Origin: UBA2166 sp964463965
GTDB taxonomy: Bacteria; Nitrospirota; Nitrospiria; Nitrospirales; UBA2166
Length of the DNA stretch: 64,000 nucleotides
Assembly: GCA_964463965.1 (NCBI GenBank)
Contig: CAYXED010000007.1
Location: 1-64,000, forward strand
Direction of reading: 5' to 3'
Position numbers and translations under genes: made by a program. Under the pieces are notes generated by a model. It made no database searches. It was not told the origin of the DNA and saw nothing but the letters and a program-made list of their open reading frames with translations. Positions 1 to 8,928 of this stretch are shown here, piece after piece; the stretch's first letter is position 1, and each line of letters starts with the position of its first letter.

Positions 1-16
1 GCGCTAGTATTGCGAT

Positions 17-93
<77 letters not shown>

Positions 94-353
94 ACCCGCA
101 TCTCCTAGCACCCCGTAACATTTGAGTCAAAGCAGGGTAGTTTTCATATTCAAGACCCATAAGTCTATGTTTTTAAAACGAATACACTCCTAAAATCGTC
201 TATTTGACTGAGTTTTTTCCTTAGTAGGTGCCTGTTAGGCTGCTTGATAAAGCATTTTTGCTGTGTTAACGTACCATTCTTCCCTTATAACCCTTGAGTA
301 GCGTTTTGTTTTGGGCCCACTTATGCGGTGTTGTCATTAATGGAGTGTAGGCG
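94..353. other. Intergenic leader, weak promoter candidate
   Basis: 260 bases without a gene between the initiator tRNA and the betaine synthase gene. The only signal I see is TTGATA at 244-249 followed after 17 bases by TAACGT at 267-272, a weak sigma70-like promoter for the downstream pair. No hairpin plus T-run terminator for the tRNA is obvious. Confidence 0.3.
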
Positions 354-2006
354 ATGAAAGAAAATCAAGATTATGGAGAAAATCCCTTACTACAGCGGGA
401 GACTGATCTCTATAAGGAAGAGTATGTTCACAATTTTGTAAAGGTATGGGATGACTTAATCAATTGGGAAGCCCGTGCAGCGAGCGAGGGTGACTTTTTC
501 ATCAGGCTACTCAAGGACCGTGGGGTTAAGAGAGTGCTCGATGTTGCAACAGGAACAGGTTTTCATTCTGTAAGGCTTCTTCGTGCGGGTTTTGAAGTGG
601 TCAGTGCCGATGGAAGTCCTGAAATGCTATCACAAGCTTTTACGAATGCACGAGAATGTGGTTTTGTTCTTCAGGCGGTCCATGCGGATTGGCGGTGGTT
701 GAGTCGTGATGTGCATACGAAATTTGATGCGGTGATTTGCCTTGGAAACTCGCTTACCCATCTTTTTTCAGATCGTGATAGGCGAAAAGCTCTTGCCGAG
801 TTCTATGCAGCGTTGACCCATGACGGGATCCTTGTTTTGGATCAGCGAAATTATGATGCAATTCTTGATCATGGTTTCAAGTCAAAACATATTTTCTACT
901 ACTGTGGTGAGAATGTAAAAGCTGAACCAGAGTATGTCGATGAAGGTTTAGCTCGATTTCAATATCTATTTCCCGATGGAACTAAATATCATCTAAATAT
1001 GTTTCCTCTTCGTAAGGATTACACTCGATTACTGATGCAAGAAGTTGGTTTTCAGCAAGTTCATACGTATGGTGATTTTCAAGAAACCTACGCAATAGAA
1101 GACCCTGACTTTTTTGTGCATGTAGCTGAAAAGCGATATTCAACTGAAAAACCAGTAGCGAAAAAGAATTCTACTGCATCATATTCGGCTGTGGTAACTA
1201 CCGCGCGAGATTACTATAACAGCGATGATGCGGACACATTTTATGCCAAAATATGGGGTGGGGAAGATATCCATATCGGGTTGTACGACAATGGAGTGAC
1301 TTCAATTCTAGAAGCAAGTCATAAAACGGTTGAGGCAATGTCCTCGCTTCTTGACCCGATTGATGGACGGCAGAGAGTTTTAGATATTGGCGCTGGCTAC
1401 GGAGGGTCGGCGCGGTATCTTGCAAAAAAATATTCTTGCCATGTAACTTGTTTGAATCTTAGCGAGGTCCAGAATAGGCGCAATCGCGATCGTAATATTA
1501 GTGATGGGCTAGAATTGTTAGTAAATGTAGTTGATGGAAACTTTGAAGATATTTTGCTTCCTGATGAATCGGTTGATATTGTCTGGTCTCAGGATGCTAT
1601 CCTGCATAGCGCTAATAGGAAACAAGTTTTTCAAGAAGTATTTCGCGTTCTTTCCAAAGGTGGAAGGTTTATTTTTACAGATCCAATGCAGAGCGCGGCG
1701 TGCCCGGAAAACGTCCTTCAGCCTATTCTTGACCGAATACACCTTAAAAATCTTGGGTCAATTGACTATTACTCTCGTGTTGCCGAGGAGGTTGGCTTTG
1801 AACAAGTTTCGGTGACGGATCTTTCTGGAAATTTGCCACAACACTATGCCAAAGTTCGTGAAGCAATAGCTCCAAATGTGAGAACTTTGCTGAAGAGTTG
1901 TAGCTCCGAGTACTTGGATCGCATGAAATCTGGTCTTCAACATTGGGTTGATGCTGGTAATAATGGCTATCTCACGTGGGGCATTCTTCTGTTCCGTAAA
2001 CCTTAG
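354..2006 (+). CDS. Fused glycine/sarcosine and sarcosine/dimethylglycine N-methyltransferase
   Basis: Makes glycine betaine, a compatible solute, from glycine by three SAM-dependent N-methylations in the cytoplasm. The 550-aa protein has two class I methyltransferase domains in tandem. The first (about 1-265) carries the SAM loop VLDVATGTG at 61-69 and resembles glycine/sarcosine methyltransferase. The second (about 290-550) carries VLDIGAGYGG near 342 and resembles sarcosine/dimethylglycine methyltransferase. These activities are separate proteins in the classical halophile Actinopolyspora; fused forms are known elsewhere. GGAG lies 8 bases before the ATG. A betaine-type transporter starts 20 bases downstream, so the two are probably one osmoadaptation operon. 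The assignment to betaine rests on domain order and neighbour. Confidence 0.88.
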   Translation: MKENQDYGENPLLQRETDLYKEEYVHNFVKVWDDLINWEARAASEGDFFIRLLKDRGVKRVLDVATGTGFHSVRLLRAGFEVVSADGSPEMLSQAFTNARECGFVLQAVHADWRWLSRDVHTKFDAVICLGNSLTHLFSDRDRRKALAEFYAALTHDGILVLDQRNYDAILDHGFKSKHIFYYCGENVKAEPEYVDEGLARFQYLFPDGTKYHLNMFPLRKDYTRLLMQEVGFQQVHTYGDFQETYAIEDPDFFVHVAEKRYSTEKPVAKKNSTASYSAVVTTARDYYNSDDADTFYAKIWGGEDIHIGLYDNGVTSILEASHKTVEAMSSLLDPIDGRQRVLDIGAGYGGSARYLAKKYSCHVTCLNLSEVQNRRNRDRNISDGLELLVNVVDGNFEDILLPDESVDIVWSQDAILHSANRKQVFQEVFRVLSKGGRFIFTDPMQSAACPENVLQPILDRIHLKNLGSIDYYSRVAEEVGFEQVSVTDLSGNLPQHYAKVREAIAPNVRTLLKSCSSEYLDRMKSGLQHWVDAGNNGYLTWGILLFRKP

Positions 2007-2026
2007 CCTTTTCCCTCTCCCTATAG

Positions 2027-3574
2027 ATGAACCTCTACAAGCGAAATATATCGCAGGAGGCTGCTGGTAGATACCTAAGGGATATTTTGCCACCAGTCTT
2101 TTGGAGTACTCTCTCCATTCTTCTTCTTCTTCTTATCTTTTCATTTTTTAATCTGTCAGGAAGTATTGATACTCTTGTAGCTCTCCAAGAAGCTGTTGCA
2201 AATATTGCTGGGTGGTTTTTAGTGCTTCTTGTGAATATCATTTTAGGAGTTGTCGTTTATTTAGCACTCGGAAAATATCGAAAAATTCGTATTGGAGGAG
2301 CAACAGCACTGCCAGATTTTACTTACTGGGGTTGGTTTAGCATGTTATTTAGTGCAGGGATGGGCATTGGGTTGGTCTTTTGGAGTGTTGCGGAACCAGT
2401 TTTACACTATATGTCTCCACCACTTGGTGAAGGCGGAACTCTCGAATCGGCACGTCTTTCAATGGGAATAACTCTTTTACATTGGGGTGTTCATGCATGG
2501 GGCATCTATGCGTTACTTGGTTTAGCTCTTGCTTTTTTTGCATTCAATAGGGGGCTTCCGTTAACAGTTCGTTCCGCGTTCTTTCCGCTTCTTGGAGATA
2601 AAATTCATGGGCCAGTGGGCTACGGCATTGATACTCTTGCATCTGTTGCAACTATTTTTGGACTTGTAACATCTCTCGGGTTAGGAGTACAGCAGATTAA
2701 TGCTGGCTTAAGCTTTATCTTCAATTTTCCAGAAACGCTTGTTGTTCAGGTTCTTCTTATTATGACCATTACCGCTGTTACTCTTCTCTCTGTTGTTCTT
2801 GGACTTGATCGTGGCATTCGTCGACTTAGTCAATTAAATATTACTTTGGCAGGAGCACTCTTGGTTTTTGTCACAATTGGCGGGCCGACATTATTCCTCT
2901 TTAATGCGTTTGTTGAAAATATTGGTTTGTATTTATATTACCTTCCTCAGATTAGCTTCTGGACTGAAGCCTATACAGGAACAAATTGGCAAAACGATTG
3001 GACTATATTCTATTGGGCGTGGTGGATTGCATGGTCGCCATTTGTAGGAAGCTTTATTGCTAGAATCTCTCGAGGGAGAACTATTCAAGAGTTTGTCATT
3101 GGGGTGGTTTCTGTCCCATTTTTAATGACCCTTCTTTGGCTGACAGTTTTTGGAAATAGCGCTTTGTATGAGGAACTATTTTCCTCTGGAGGTTTAGGGG
3201 ATGCGATTATTGAAAATTCTGCTTTTGGTTTATTCTCTTTGTTAGATCGCTATCCATTTGCCGAGTTTACTTCAATTCTCGCGGTCTTCTTAATTGTCGT
3301 ATTTTTTATAACTTCGGCAGATTCTGGAGCTTATGTGCTTGGGATGATTGCTGCTGGTGGAAAGGAAACCCCTTCTGTTGCGTTGCGAGTTTTATGGGCT
3401 GTGTTAGTAAGTATTTTAGCAGCTATTTTCCTCGTAGGGGGAGGGTTGCTTGCTTTACGTACTGCCTCTATTCTAACTGGTTTACCATTTGCAATTGTGC
3501 TTGTAGTTTTATCTATAAGTCTCTTAAAAGGCATGCATCTTGAGTTGCAGGCCACTGAAAAAAACACTTCTTAG
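2027..3574 (+). CDS. BCCT-family betaine/choline/carnitine transporter
   Basis: A 515-aa inner-membrane secondary transporter of the BCCT family (BetP/OpuD/BetL type) that imports betaine or related trimethylammonium solutes with Na+ or H+. It shows about twelve hydrophobic segments, the glycine stretch AGMGIG near residue 109, and the tryptophan-rich signature WAWWIAWSPFVGSF near 330. The AGMGIG form is typical of sodium-coupled betaine carriers. It lacks the long osmosensing C-terminal tail of BetP, ending shortly after the last helix. It follows the betaine synthase gene by 20 bases, so uptake and synthesis of the same solute are probably co-expressed. Substrate is inferred from family and context. 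Confidence 0.88.
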   Translation: MNLYKRNISQEAAGRYLRDILPPVFWSTLSILLLLLIFSFFNLSGSIDTLVALQEAVANIAGWFLVLLVNIILGVVVYLALGKYRKIRIGGATALPDFTYWGWFSMLFSAGMGIGLVFWSVAEPVLHYMSPPLGEGGTLESARLSMGITLLHWGVHAWGIYALLGLALAFFAFNRGLPLTVRSAFFPLLGDKIHGPVGYGIDTLASVATIFGLVTSLGLGVQQINAGLSFIFNFPETLVVQVLLIMTITAVTLLSVVLGLDRGIRRLSQLNITLAGALLVFVTIGGPTLFLFNAFVENIGLYLYYLPQISFWTEAYTGTNWQNDWTIFYWAWWIAWSPFVGSFIARISRGRTIQEFVIGVVSVPFLMTLLWLTVFGNSALYEELFSSGGLGDAIIENSAFGLFSLLDRYPFAEFTSILAVFLIVVFFITSADSGAYVLGMIAAGGKETPSVALRVLWAVLVSILAAIFLVGGGLLALRTASILTGLPFAIVLVVLSISLLKGMHLELQATEKNTS

Positions 3575-3653
3575 TATGCTTAACTTCTTGCAGGATACTT
3601 GATGATGTTAAAATTTAAATTACTGATACTATAACTGTGAGGTTAATTTCATT

Positions 3654-3830
3654 ATGATACTGGATGATGATTCTGTAGACGCAAACCTTGATTTTGATTT
3701 GAGTGCCATTACGGGTTCTCCAGGACCTCCACCAAATTGTCCTATGTGCGATGAACCTACAATGTGGGTTGATGGGGCCTATATGTGTGCCGATTGTAAT
3801 GGGATAGATTGTGGGCCAGAAACTGGCTAA
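3654..3830 (+). CDS. Small zinc-ribbon protein (58 aa), unknown function
   Basis: A short reading frame from ATG 3654 to TAA 3828-3830. The N-terminal half is acidic (MILDDDSVDANLDFDL), followed by a Gly/Pro linker and a CPMC motif, then CADC and a further cysteine (GIDCG), the pattern of a small zinc ribbon. GAGG lies about 11 bases before the ATG. It sits between the betaine transporter and the oxoprolinase, both on the same strand. I do not recognise a characterised family. It could bind metal, RNA or protein. The paired CxxC motifs make a chance frame unlikely. Confidence 0.6.
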   Translation: MILDDDSVDANLDFDLSAITGSPGPPPNCPMCDEPTMWVDGAYMCADCNGIDCGPETG

Positions 3831-3867
3831 CTGTTCAAATCTATCTTAAAGTATAGCAGTACTATGC

Positions 3868-6800
3868 TTGGTGATGTGCATAAATGCCGAGGTATTTCCT
3901 ATTGATGCTTCTCTCGGAAAATGGCGATTTGCTGTAGATCGTGGTGGGACATTTACTGATGTCGTTGCTCATGACCCTCGTAATAAAGTTCACACCTTAA
4001 AGCTTCTCTCTGATTCTCCTCACTATTCTGATCCTTCCATTGAAGGCATACGTCAAATTTTGAAGTTGTCGTCTGATCAACTTCTTCCATCTGATCAAAT
4101 TTCATCAATTCGTTTTGGAACAACTATAGGCACGAATGCATTATTGGAAAGTAAAGGGGCATCAACTGGACTAATTATTACGAAAGGCTTTCGAGATCTT
4201 CTTGAAATTGCTACACAACAAAGACCTCATCTTTTTTCACTTGCAATTGCAAAACCAGAAGTTCTTTATACAGAAGTAATTGAAATTTCTGAACGTGTAA
4301 GCGCCGATGGATCAATTATCTCTTCACTTGACTGTAATGCTCTAAGAAAAGCGTTTAGGAAATTTCAAGACTTAAATATTGAGTCAATTGCAATCGTCTT
4401 TCTTCATTCATGGAAGAATTCAACTCACGAGAATATTGCTGCTGATATTGCACGTGAGTATCAGTTTTCATATGTTGCGGTTTCACACCAAACAATTTCT
4501 ATGATCCAAGCTGTGGGTCGAGGTCAAACGACTTTACTTGATGCCTATCTTGGGCCGGTTCTATATCGCTATATAAAGCATCTACGGCGTTCAATTGGAA
4601 AGATTCCTATTTTTTTTATGGGGAGTGCAGGAGAGCTTCTTCCTCCTGAAATTTTTTCTGGGAAAGATGCCGTATTTTCTGGACCAGCTGGTGGTGTGAT
4701 CGCTGTAGCAGAGAATGCAAATACCTATCAAGATGAAGCTGTAATTGGATTTGATATGGGAGGGACTTCAACTGATGTATCCCGTTATGCAGGGGCATTA
4801 GAGCAAGACCTTGAAGTAAACTTTAAAGGGTGGAATTTTTATGCTCCAATGCTTCGCATCAAAACGGTTGCAGCTGGAGGAGGATCAATTCTTGCATTTG
4901 ATAATTATAAACTTACTGTGGGGCCAGATTCTTCAGGCGCTAATCCTGGCCCAGCATGCTATGGGCATGATGGGCCTGCAGCATTGACTGATGCAAATTT
5001 ACTTTTAGGTCGTATCCTCCCACGCTACCTGCCGTCTGTATTTGGTAGAGAACAGCGTTCACCTCTGAATGTTGAGGCTTCACGTGTGCAATTGAGGAAA
5101 ATCTTATTAAAGGTGAATCAGGTTTTAAATCAATCGATGAGCGAGATTGATCTTGCTTTGGGTTATGTTCGAATCGCAAATGAGGCCATGTGTCGTCCAA
5201 TTAAAGAGCTTTCGATAACTCAAGGACATGATATTCGGAAACATGTATTGCTCTGTTTTGGCGCTGCTGCAGGGCAACATGCGTGTGGAATAGCACGCAT
5301 TCTTGGAATATCAAAAATTCGTATTCCTGAAAATTCTGGAGTTTTTTCTGCATATGGAATTGCAAAGGCATCGCTTCGACGTATATGTGTTGAAACTGTA
5401 CCTTACCATGCAAATCGTGATGGTTTGCAGCATGCATATAAACGTGCCGTCTGTATTGCAAAAGTTCTTAAAGAGGAAATTTGTGAGCAGCATGATTTGA
5501 GTGAATCTGTTACGAAAAATTTTGTACAAAATGTATTTCTTGATGTTCGTGTTTTTGGCACAGATCACGCAATAACAATTCCTTGGTATGAAAACCCACA
5601 TGCGCTAAAAAGTGCATTTTTAATACAGTATCAGAATCGTTTTGGGTGTGAGCCTCCTAATGGGAAACTTGAGCTTCTTCATCTTCGTGTTGAAGTTTAT
5701 TTAGACGAACCCTCAGGTGATGCCAAGAGTTTTTTTGCTAATAAGGTCTTCAAACATTTCAAAGAGGTTGAGAAAACAACGGTATGGTTTGAGTCTTCGA
5801 GATCACATGAAGTGCCTGTCTATCACCGTAATTCGCTTGCTTCTGGCTTTGTTGTTTCTGGACCTGCAGTCATAGTAGAAAGTTACTCCACAACACTTGT
5901 TGAACCAGGGTTTGATGCGATGATTGGAGATGATGGGAGTCTTCTATTATCACTCCGTACTCAAAAAGAAGAAAAGTTTTCTGGTGACTATGATCCAGTA
6001 CTTCTTGAGGTTTTCAATCATAGGTTTATGGGTATCGCGGAGCAAATGGGAGATACACTTGTACGTACAGCAAACTCAATTACTATTAAGGAAAGACGAG
6101 ATTTTTCATGTGCTATTTTTGATTCAGAAGGAGAGCTTGTTGCAAATGCCCCACATATTCCTGTCCATTTAGGAGCAATGGGTGAAACAGTACGACACCT
6201 TATTAAGAGCATGGACTTTGAAGAAGGGGATGTAGTAGCTAGCAATAATCCTCATATGGGAGGCTCTCATCTTCCAGACATTACACTTGTTTCTGCAGTA
6301 TTTCGAAATAACACTCCACAGTTTTATCTTGCTTGCCGAGCACATCACGTTGATATTGGAGGGGTCGTTCCGGGTTCAATGCCACCCTTCTCAAGGCTTT
6401 TGGAGGAGGAAGGTATTGTTATTGATTCTCTTGTATGTGTGAAGAGATATGTTTTTCAAGAGAAGAGTGTTTTATCAATTTTAAACTCTCCTCCTTATCC
6501 TGCAAGAAACATTTCAGAAAGAGTTTCTGATTTTTGTGCGCAAATAGCATCTTTGCGAAAAGGTAATGAGGAGTTGTCTTCCCTTTGTAACGAATTTAAG
6601 ACTGATATTGTAGAAGCGTATATGAGTTATATAAGAAAACATGCCGCTAGTGTGACAGGTGATACCCTCTGTCATCTATTAAATGGTGAAAAGAAAAGAT
6701 ACTTTAGTTTTGCTGATTACATGGATGATGGAACTATTATACGAGTAGGAATCTGTATCCAAAGAAACCCTTCAGGAGGCTTTGAAGCCGAGCTTGACTT

Positions 6801-7566
6801 CACTGGGACGAGTGAACAAGTTTCTGGAAACCTGAATGCACCTCCCGCAGTGACTCGTGCAGCAGTTTTATACGTTTTCAGAACCTTGCACAAGAAAACC
6901 ATACCATTAAATGATGGATCTCTAGCACCAATTAGGATAAAAATTCCTGAAAAGAGCCTTCTTATGCCTGCTCCTAATGCAGCTGTTGTTGGAGGAAATG
7001 TTGAGACATCACAGCGTATTGTTGATGTTCTTTATGGAGCGTTGAACATTGCTGCAGCATCACAAGGAACGATGAACAATATTCTTTTTGCCTCTCCTGA
7101 TGGTACTGGAGCACAGTATTATGAAACTGTAGCAGGAGGCGCAGGGGCAATTGAGGGTTTTGATGGAGCTTCTGCAGTTCAAGTACACATGACTAATACT
7201 AGAATGACGGACATCGAAGTTATTGAAGAACGTTTTCCCTACATACGTATTGAAAAGTTTCAGATTAGAAAGAACTCAGGTGGGAAAGGAAAATGGCGAG
7301 GTGGAGATGGGGTTGTCAGGTCGTATCGTTTTCTTCAACCTACAGCTCTCACTGTGCTAAGTGAGCGACGTGTATGCAGGCCCTTTGGTCTCTGTGGGGG
7401 TGAGGCTGGAGCCTTAGGCAAAAACCTCATTTTTCGAGCAAATGGTATGACAGAAGATATTGGTGGGAAAACTTATGTGGTGCTTGAAGCCAATGATGTT
7501 TTGGAGATTAGTACGCCAGGTGGTGGTGGATATGGAAAGGTTTTTCTGGACACGGAGTTTTTATAA
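3868..7566 (+). CDS. Fused hydantoinase/5-oxoprolinase (HyuA-HyuB)
   Basis: A 1232-aa cytoplasmic protein joining both halves of the hydantoinase/oxoprolinase family, as in ATP-dependent 5-oxoprolinase (5-oxo-L-proline + ATP to L-glutamate). The HyuA half (about 1-700) has DRGGTFTDV near the N-terminus, GTTIGTNALLE, the ATPase-type GFDMGGTSTDVS and AGGGSI. The HyuB half (about 710-1232) has NNPHMGGSHLPDI, ACRAHHVDIGG, GNLNAPPAVTRA and the C-terminal TPGGGGYG. Full length for fused OplAH. The start is uncertain: TTG 3868, GTG 3871 and ATG 3874 are consecutive in-frame candidates and none has a clear ribosome site. Substrate could be a hydantoin instead. Confidence 0.85.
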   Translation: MVMCINAEVFPIDASLGKWRFAVDRGGTFTDVVAHDPRNKVHTLKLLSDSPHYSDPSIEGIRQILKLSSDQLLPSDQISSIRFGTTIGTNALLESKGASTGLIITKGFRDLLEIATQQRPHLFSLAIAKPEVLYTEVIEISERVSADGSIISSLDCNALRKAFRKFQDLNIESIAIVFLHSWKNSTHENIAADIAREYQFSYVAVSHQTISMIQAVGRGQTTLLDAYLGPVLYRYIKHLRRSIGKIPIFFMGSAGELLPPEIFSGKDAVFSGPAGGVIAVAENANTYQDEAVIGFDMGGTSTDVSRYAGALEQDLEVNFKGWNFYAPMLRIKTVAAGGGSILAFDNYKLTVGPDSSGANPGPACYGHDGPAALTDANLLLGRILPRYLPSVFGREQRSPLNVEASRVQLRKILLKVNQVLNQSMSEIDLALGYVRIANEAMCRPIKELSITQGHDIRKHVLLCFGAAAGQHACGIARILGISKIRIPENSGVFSAYGIAKASLRRICVETVPYHANRDGLQHAYKRAVCIAKVLKEEICEQHDLSESVTKNFVQNVFLDVRVFGTDHAITIPWYENPHALKSAFLIQYQNRFGCEPPNGKLELLHLRVEVYLDEPSGDAKSFFANKVFKHFKEVEKTTVWFESSRSHEVPVYHRNSLASGFVVSGPAVIVESYSTTLVEPGFDAMIGDDGSLLLSLRTQKEEKFSGDYDPVLLEVFNHRFMGIAEQMGDTLVRTANSITIKERRDFSCAIFDSEGELVANAPHIPVHLGAMGETVRHLIKSMDFEEGDVVASNNPHMGGSHLPDITLVSAVFRNNTPQFYLACRAHHVDIGGVVPGSMPPFSRLLEEEGIVIDSLVCVKRYVFQEKSVLSILNSPPYPARNISERVSDFCAQIASLRKGNEELSSLCNEFKTDIVEAYMSYIRKHAASVTGDTLCHLLNGEKKRYFSFADYMDDGTIIRVGICIQRNPSGGFEAELDFTGTSEQVSGNLNAPPAVTRAAVLYVFRTLHKKTIPLNDGSLAPIRIKIPEKSLLMPAPNAAVVGGNVETSQRIVDVLYGALNIAAASQGTMNNILFASPDGTGAQYYETVAGGAGAIEGFDGASAVQVHMTNTRMTDIEVIEERFPYIRIEKFQIRKNSGGKGKWRGGDGVVRSYRFLQPTALTVLSERRVCRPFGLCGGEAGALGKNLIFRANGMTEDIGGKTYVVLEANDVLEISTPGGGGYGKVFLDTEFL

Positions 7567-7608
7567 ATAATTAAAATTGGCATGTGTGACGTTCTACATA
7601 GACCAACA

Positions 7609-7923
7609 TTATGGCTGATCTTTTTTAGTCGTAGAAGGTGAAGTTGTGCCATTGACCATATGTCTTAACTCTTTTCCAACTTTGAAGAACGGGATTTTTT
7701 TAGGAGGTACTAGTACTGATTCTCCAGTTTTCGGGTTTCTCCCTTCTTTCATTTTTCGCGCTCGTAGCTTAAAACTTCCAAAGCCTCGTATTTCAATTTT
7801 ATCTCCATGAGTCAGTGCCGCCCTCATAGAATCAAAAATTGTATTGACCACAACTTCAAGTTGCCGTTTTGTCAGTGATGGAATTTGGTTTGTGAGTTTA
7901 GCAATTAGTTCAGCTTTTGTCAT
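7609..7923 (-). CDS. ihfB: Integration host factor beta / HU-family DNA-bending protein
   Basis: A 104-aa HU/IHF protein that bends DNA as a dimer. The start is taken at the ATG at 7923 because MTKAELIAKL is the standard N-terminus and GGAGA lies a good distance upstream; the open frame runs further but the extension has no family support. The signature GFGSFKLRARKMKEGRNPKT is intact, including the arm-tip proline. It is the last gene of the pheA-to-ihfB minus-strand cluster, next to sppA and rpsA, the usual place for the IHF beta gene in proteobacteria. HU rather than IHF is the main alternative. Confidence 0.88.
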   Translation of the reverse strand: MTKAELIAKLTNQIPSLTKRQLEVVVNTIFDSMRAALTHGDKIEIRGFGSFKLRARKMKEGRNPKTGESVLVPPKKIPFFKVGKELRHMVNGTTSPSTTKKDQP

Positions 7924-8017
7924 AGATAGTTTCTCCGAATTGACCCATGTAGCGGTAGGTTCTTTCCAGATTATTGCTGAAAAAAACCTGTAACGGGGTA
8001 AATATAGAAACCCTATA

Positions 8018-8923
8018 TCACAGAGTGAACTCAAACTTGAGGCTAAAATTATTTGGAACAGTGAACAATGATAAGATGCTTTTCAGTTGTGTTCTCAGCA
8101 AGTCTCTCACCGAAAAACGTGGTTCAATCTCAATAATCGACGGCTCACTTGAAATTCCTTCAAGGTCTGCAGCTAATTGAATTGCATCTTTAAGGGTCCC
8201 CAGGTGGTCAACTAAGTTTTGTTCTAATGCTTGTCGCCCAGTGAAGATTCGTCCATCGGCAAGAGTATGTATCTTCTCAATATCCATCCCGCGTCCATCG
8301 GCAACTGCATGAACAAATTGGTTATGAACATCATCCATTACATCTTGCAAGATTTTTCGAGAGGTATTGTCAAGAGGACGAAAGGGGGAAGCAAGGTCTT
8401 TGTGTAGCCCACTTTTTACAACGACACTTTCAACCCCTAATTTGGCAAGCAGCTCCTCAACATTTGTCATTTCCATAATGACACCAATGCTTCCAGTAAT
8501 AGTCCCAGGATTAGCAACAATTTGATTTGAGGCCGAAGCAATATAGTACCCTCCGGAGGCAGCCATGTTACCCATGGAAGTGACTATTGTTTTTTCTTCC
8601 TTATCACGAACTTCCTTTAATGCCGCATATATTTCTTGTGATGGAACAACTGCGCCGCCTGGACTGTCAATACGAACAACAATCGCTTGGACTGAAGGGT
8701 TCTCAGAAAAGAGTTCAATTTGGTCAATGATCTCATTTGGATCAAGGATCACACCTTCAATGCGTATTAAAGCAATGCTGTTTTCGCTAGTAATAGGTAT
8801 TGTTTCTACAAGTAGGGTAATTCCCAAGACTAGTACAAAAAACCCTATGATAACTAGGGCAAGAGTTCGAAAACCCCTGCCCAATGAAGAAGATTGATTG
8901 TATTCGTGATTAGAGTGTTCCAT
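8018..8923 (-). CDS. sppA: Signal peptide peptidase SppA (short form)
   Basis: A 301-aa inner-membrane serine protease of family S49 that degrades cleaved signal peptides. One N-terminal membrane anchor (LALVIIGFFVLVLGITLL) is followed by a ClpP-like fold. The catalytic serine lies in MAASGGYYIAS and the general-base lysine in HKDLASPFRPL, the Ser-Lys dyad known for this family. It has a single protease domain, like the Bacillus form, rather than the double-length E. coli form. It starts 5 bases after the rpsA stop, so translation is probably coupled, and ihfB follows. Confidence 0.92.
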   Translation of the reverse strand: MEHSNHEYNQSSSLGRGFRTLALVIIGFFVLVLGITLLVETIPITSENSIALIRIEGVILDPNEIIDQIELFSENPSVQAIVVRIDSPGGAVVPSQEIYAALKEVRDKEEKTIVTSMGNMAASGGYYIASASNQIVANPGTITGSIGVIMEMTNVEELLAKLGVESVVVKSGLHKDLASPFRPLDNTSRKILQDVMDDVHNQFVHAVADGRGMDIEKIHTLADGRIFTGRQALEQNLVDHLGTLKDAIQLAADLEGISSEPSIIEIEPRFSVRDLLRTQLKSILSLFTVPNNFSLKFEFTL

Positions 8924-8928
8924 CAGTG

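Noticed and set aside
7924..8034. N-terminal extension of the IHF frame to 8034
   Set aside because: Adds 37 residues absent from the family, overlaps the end of sppA, and the ATG at 7923 has its own ribosome site.
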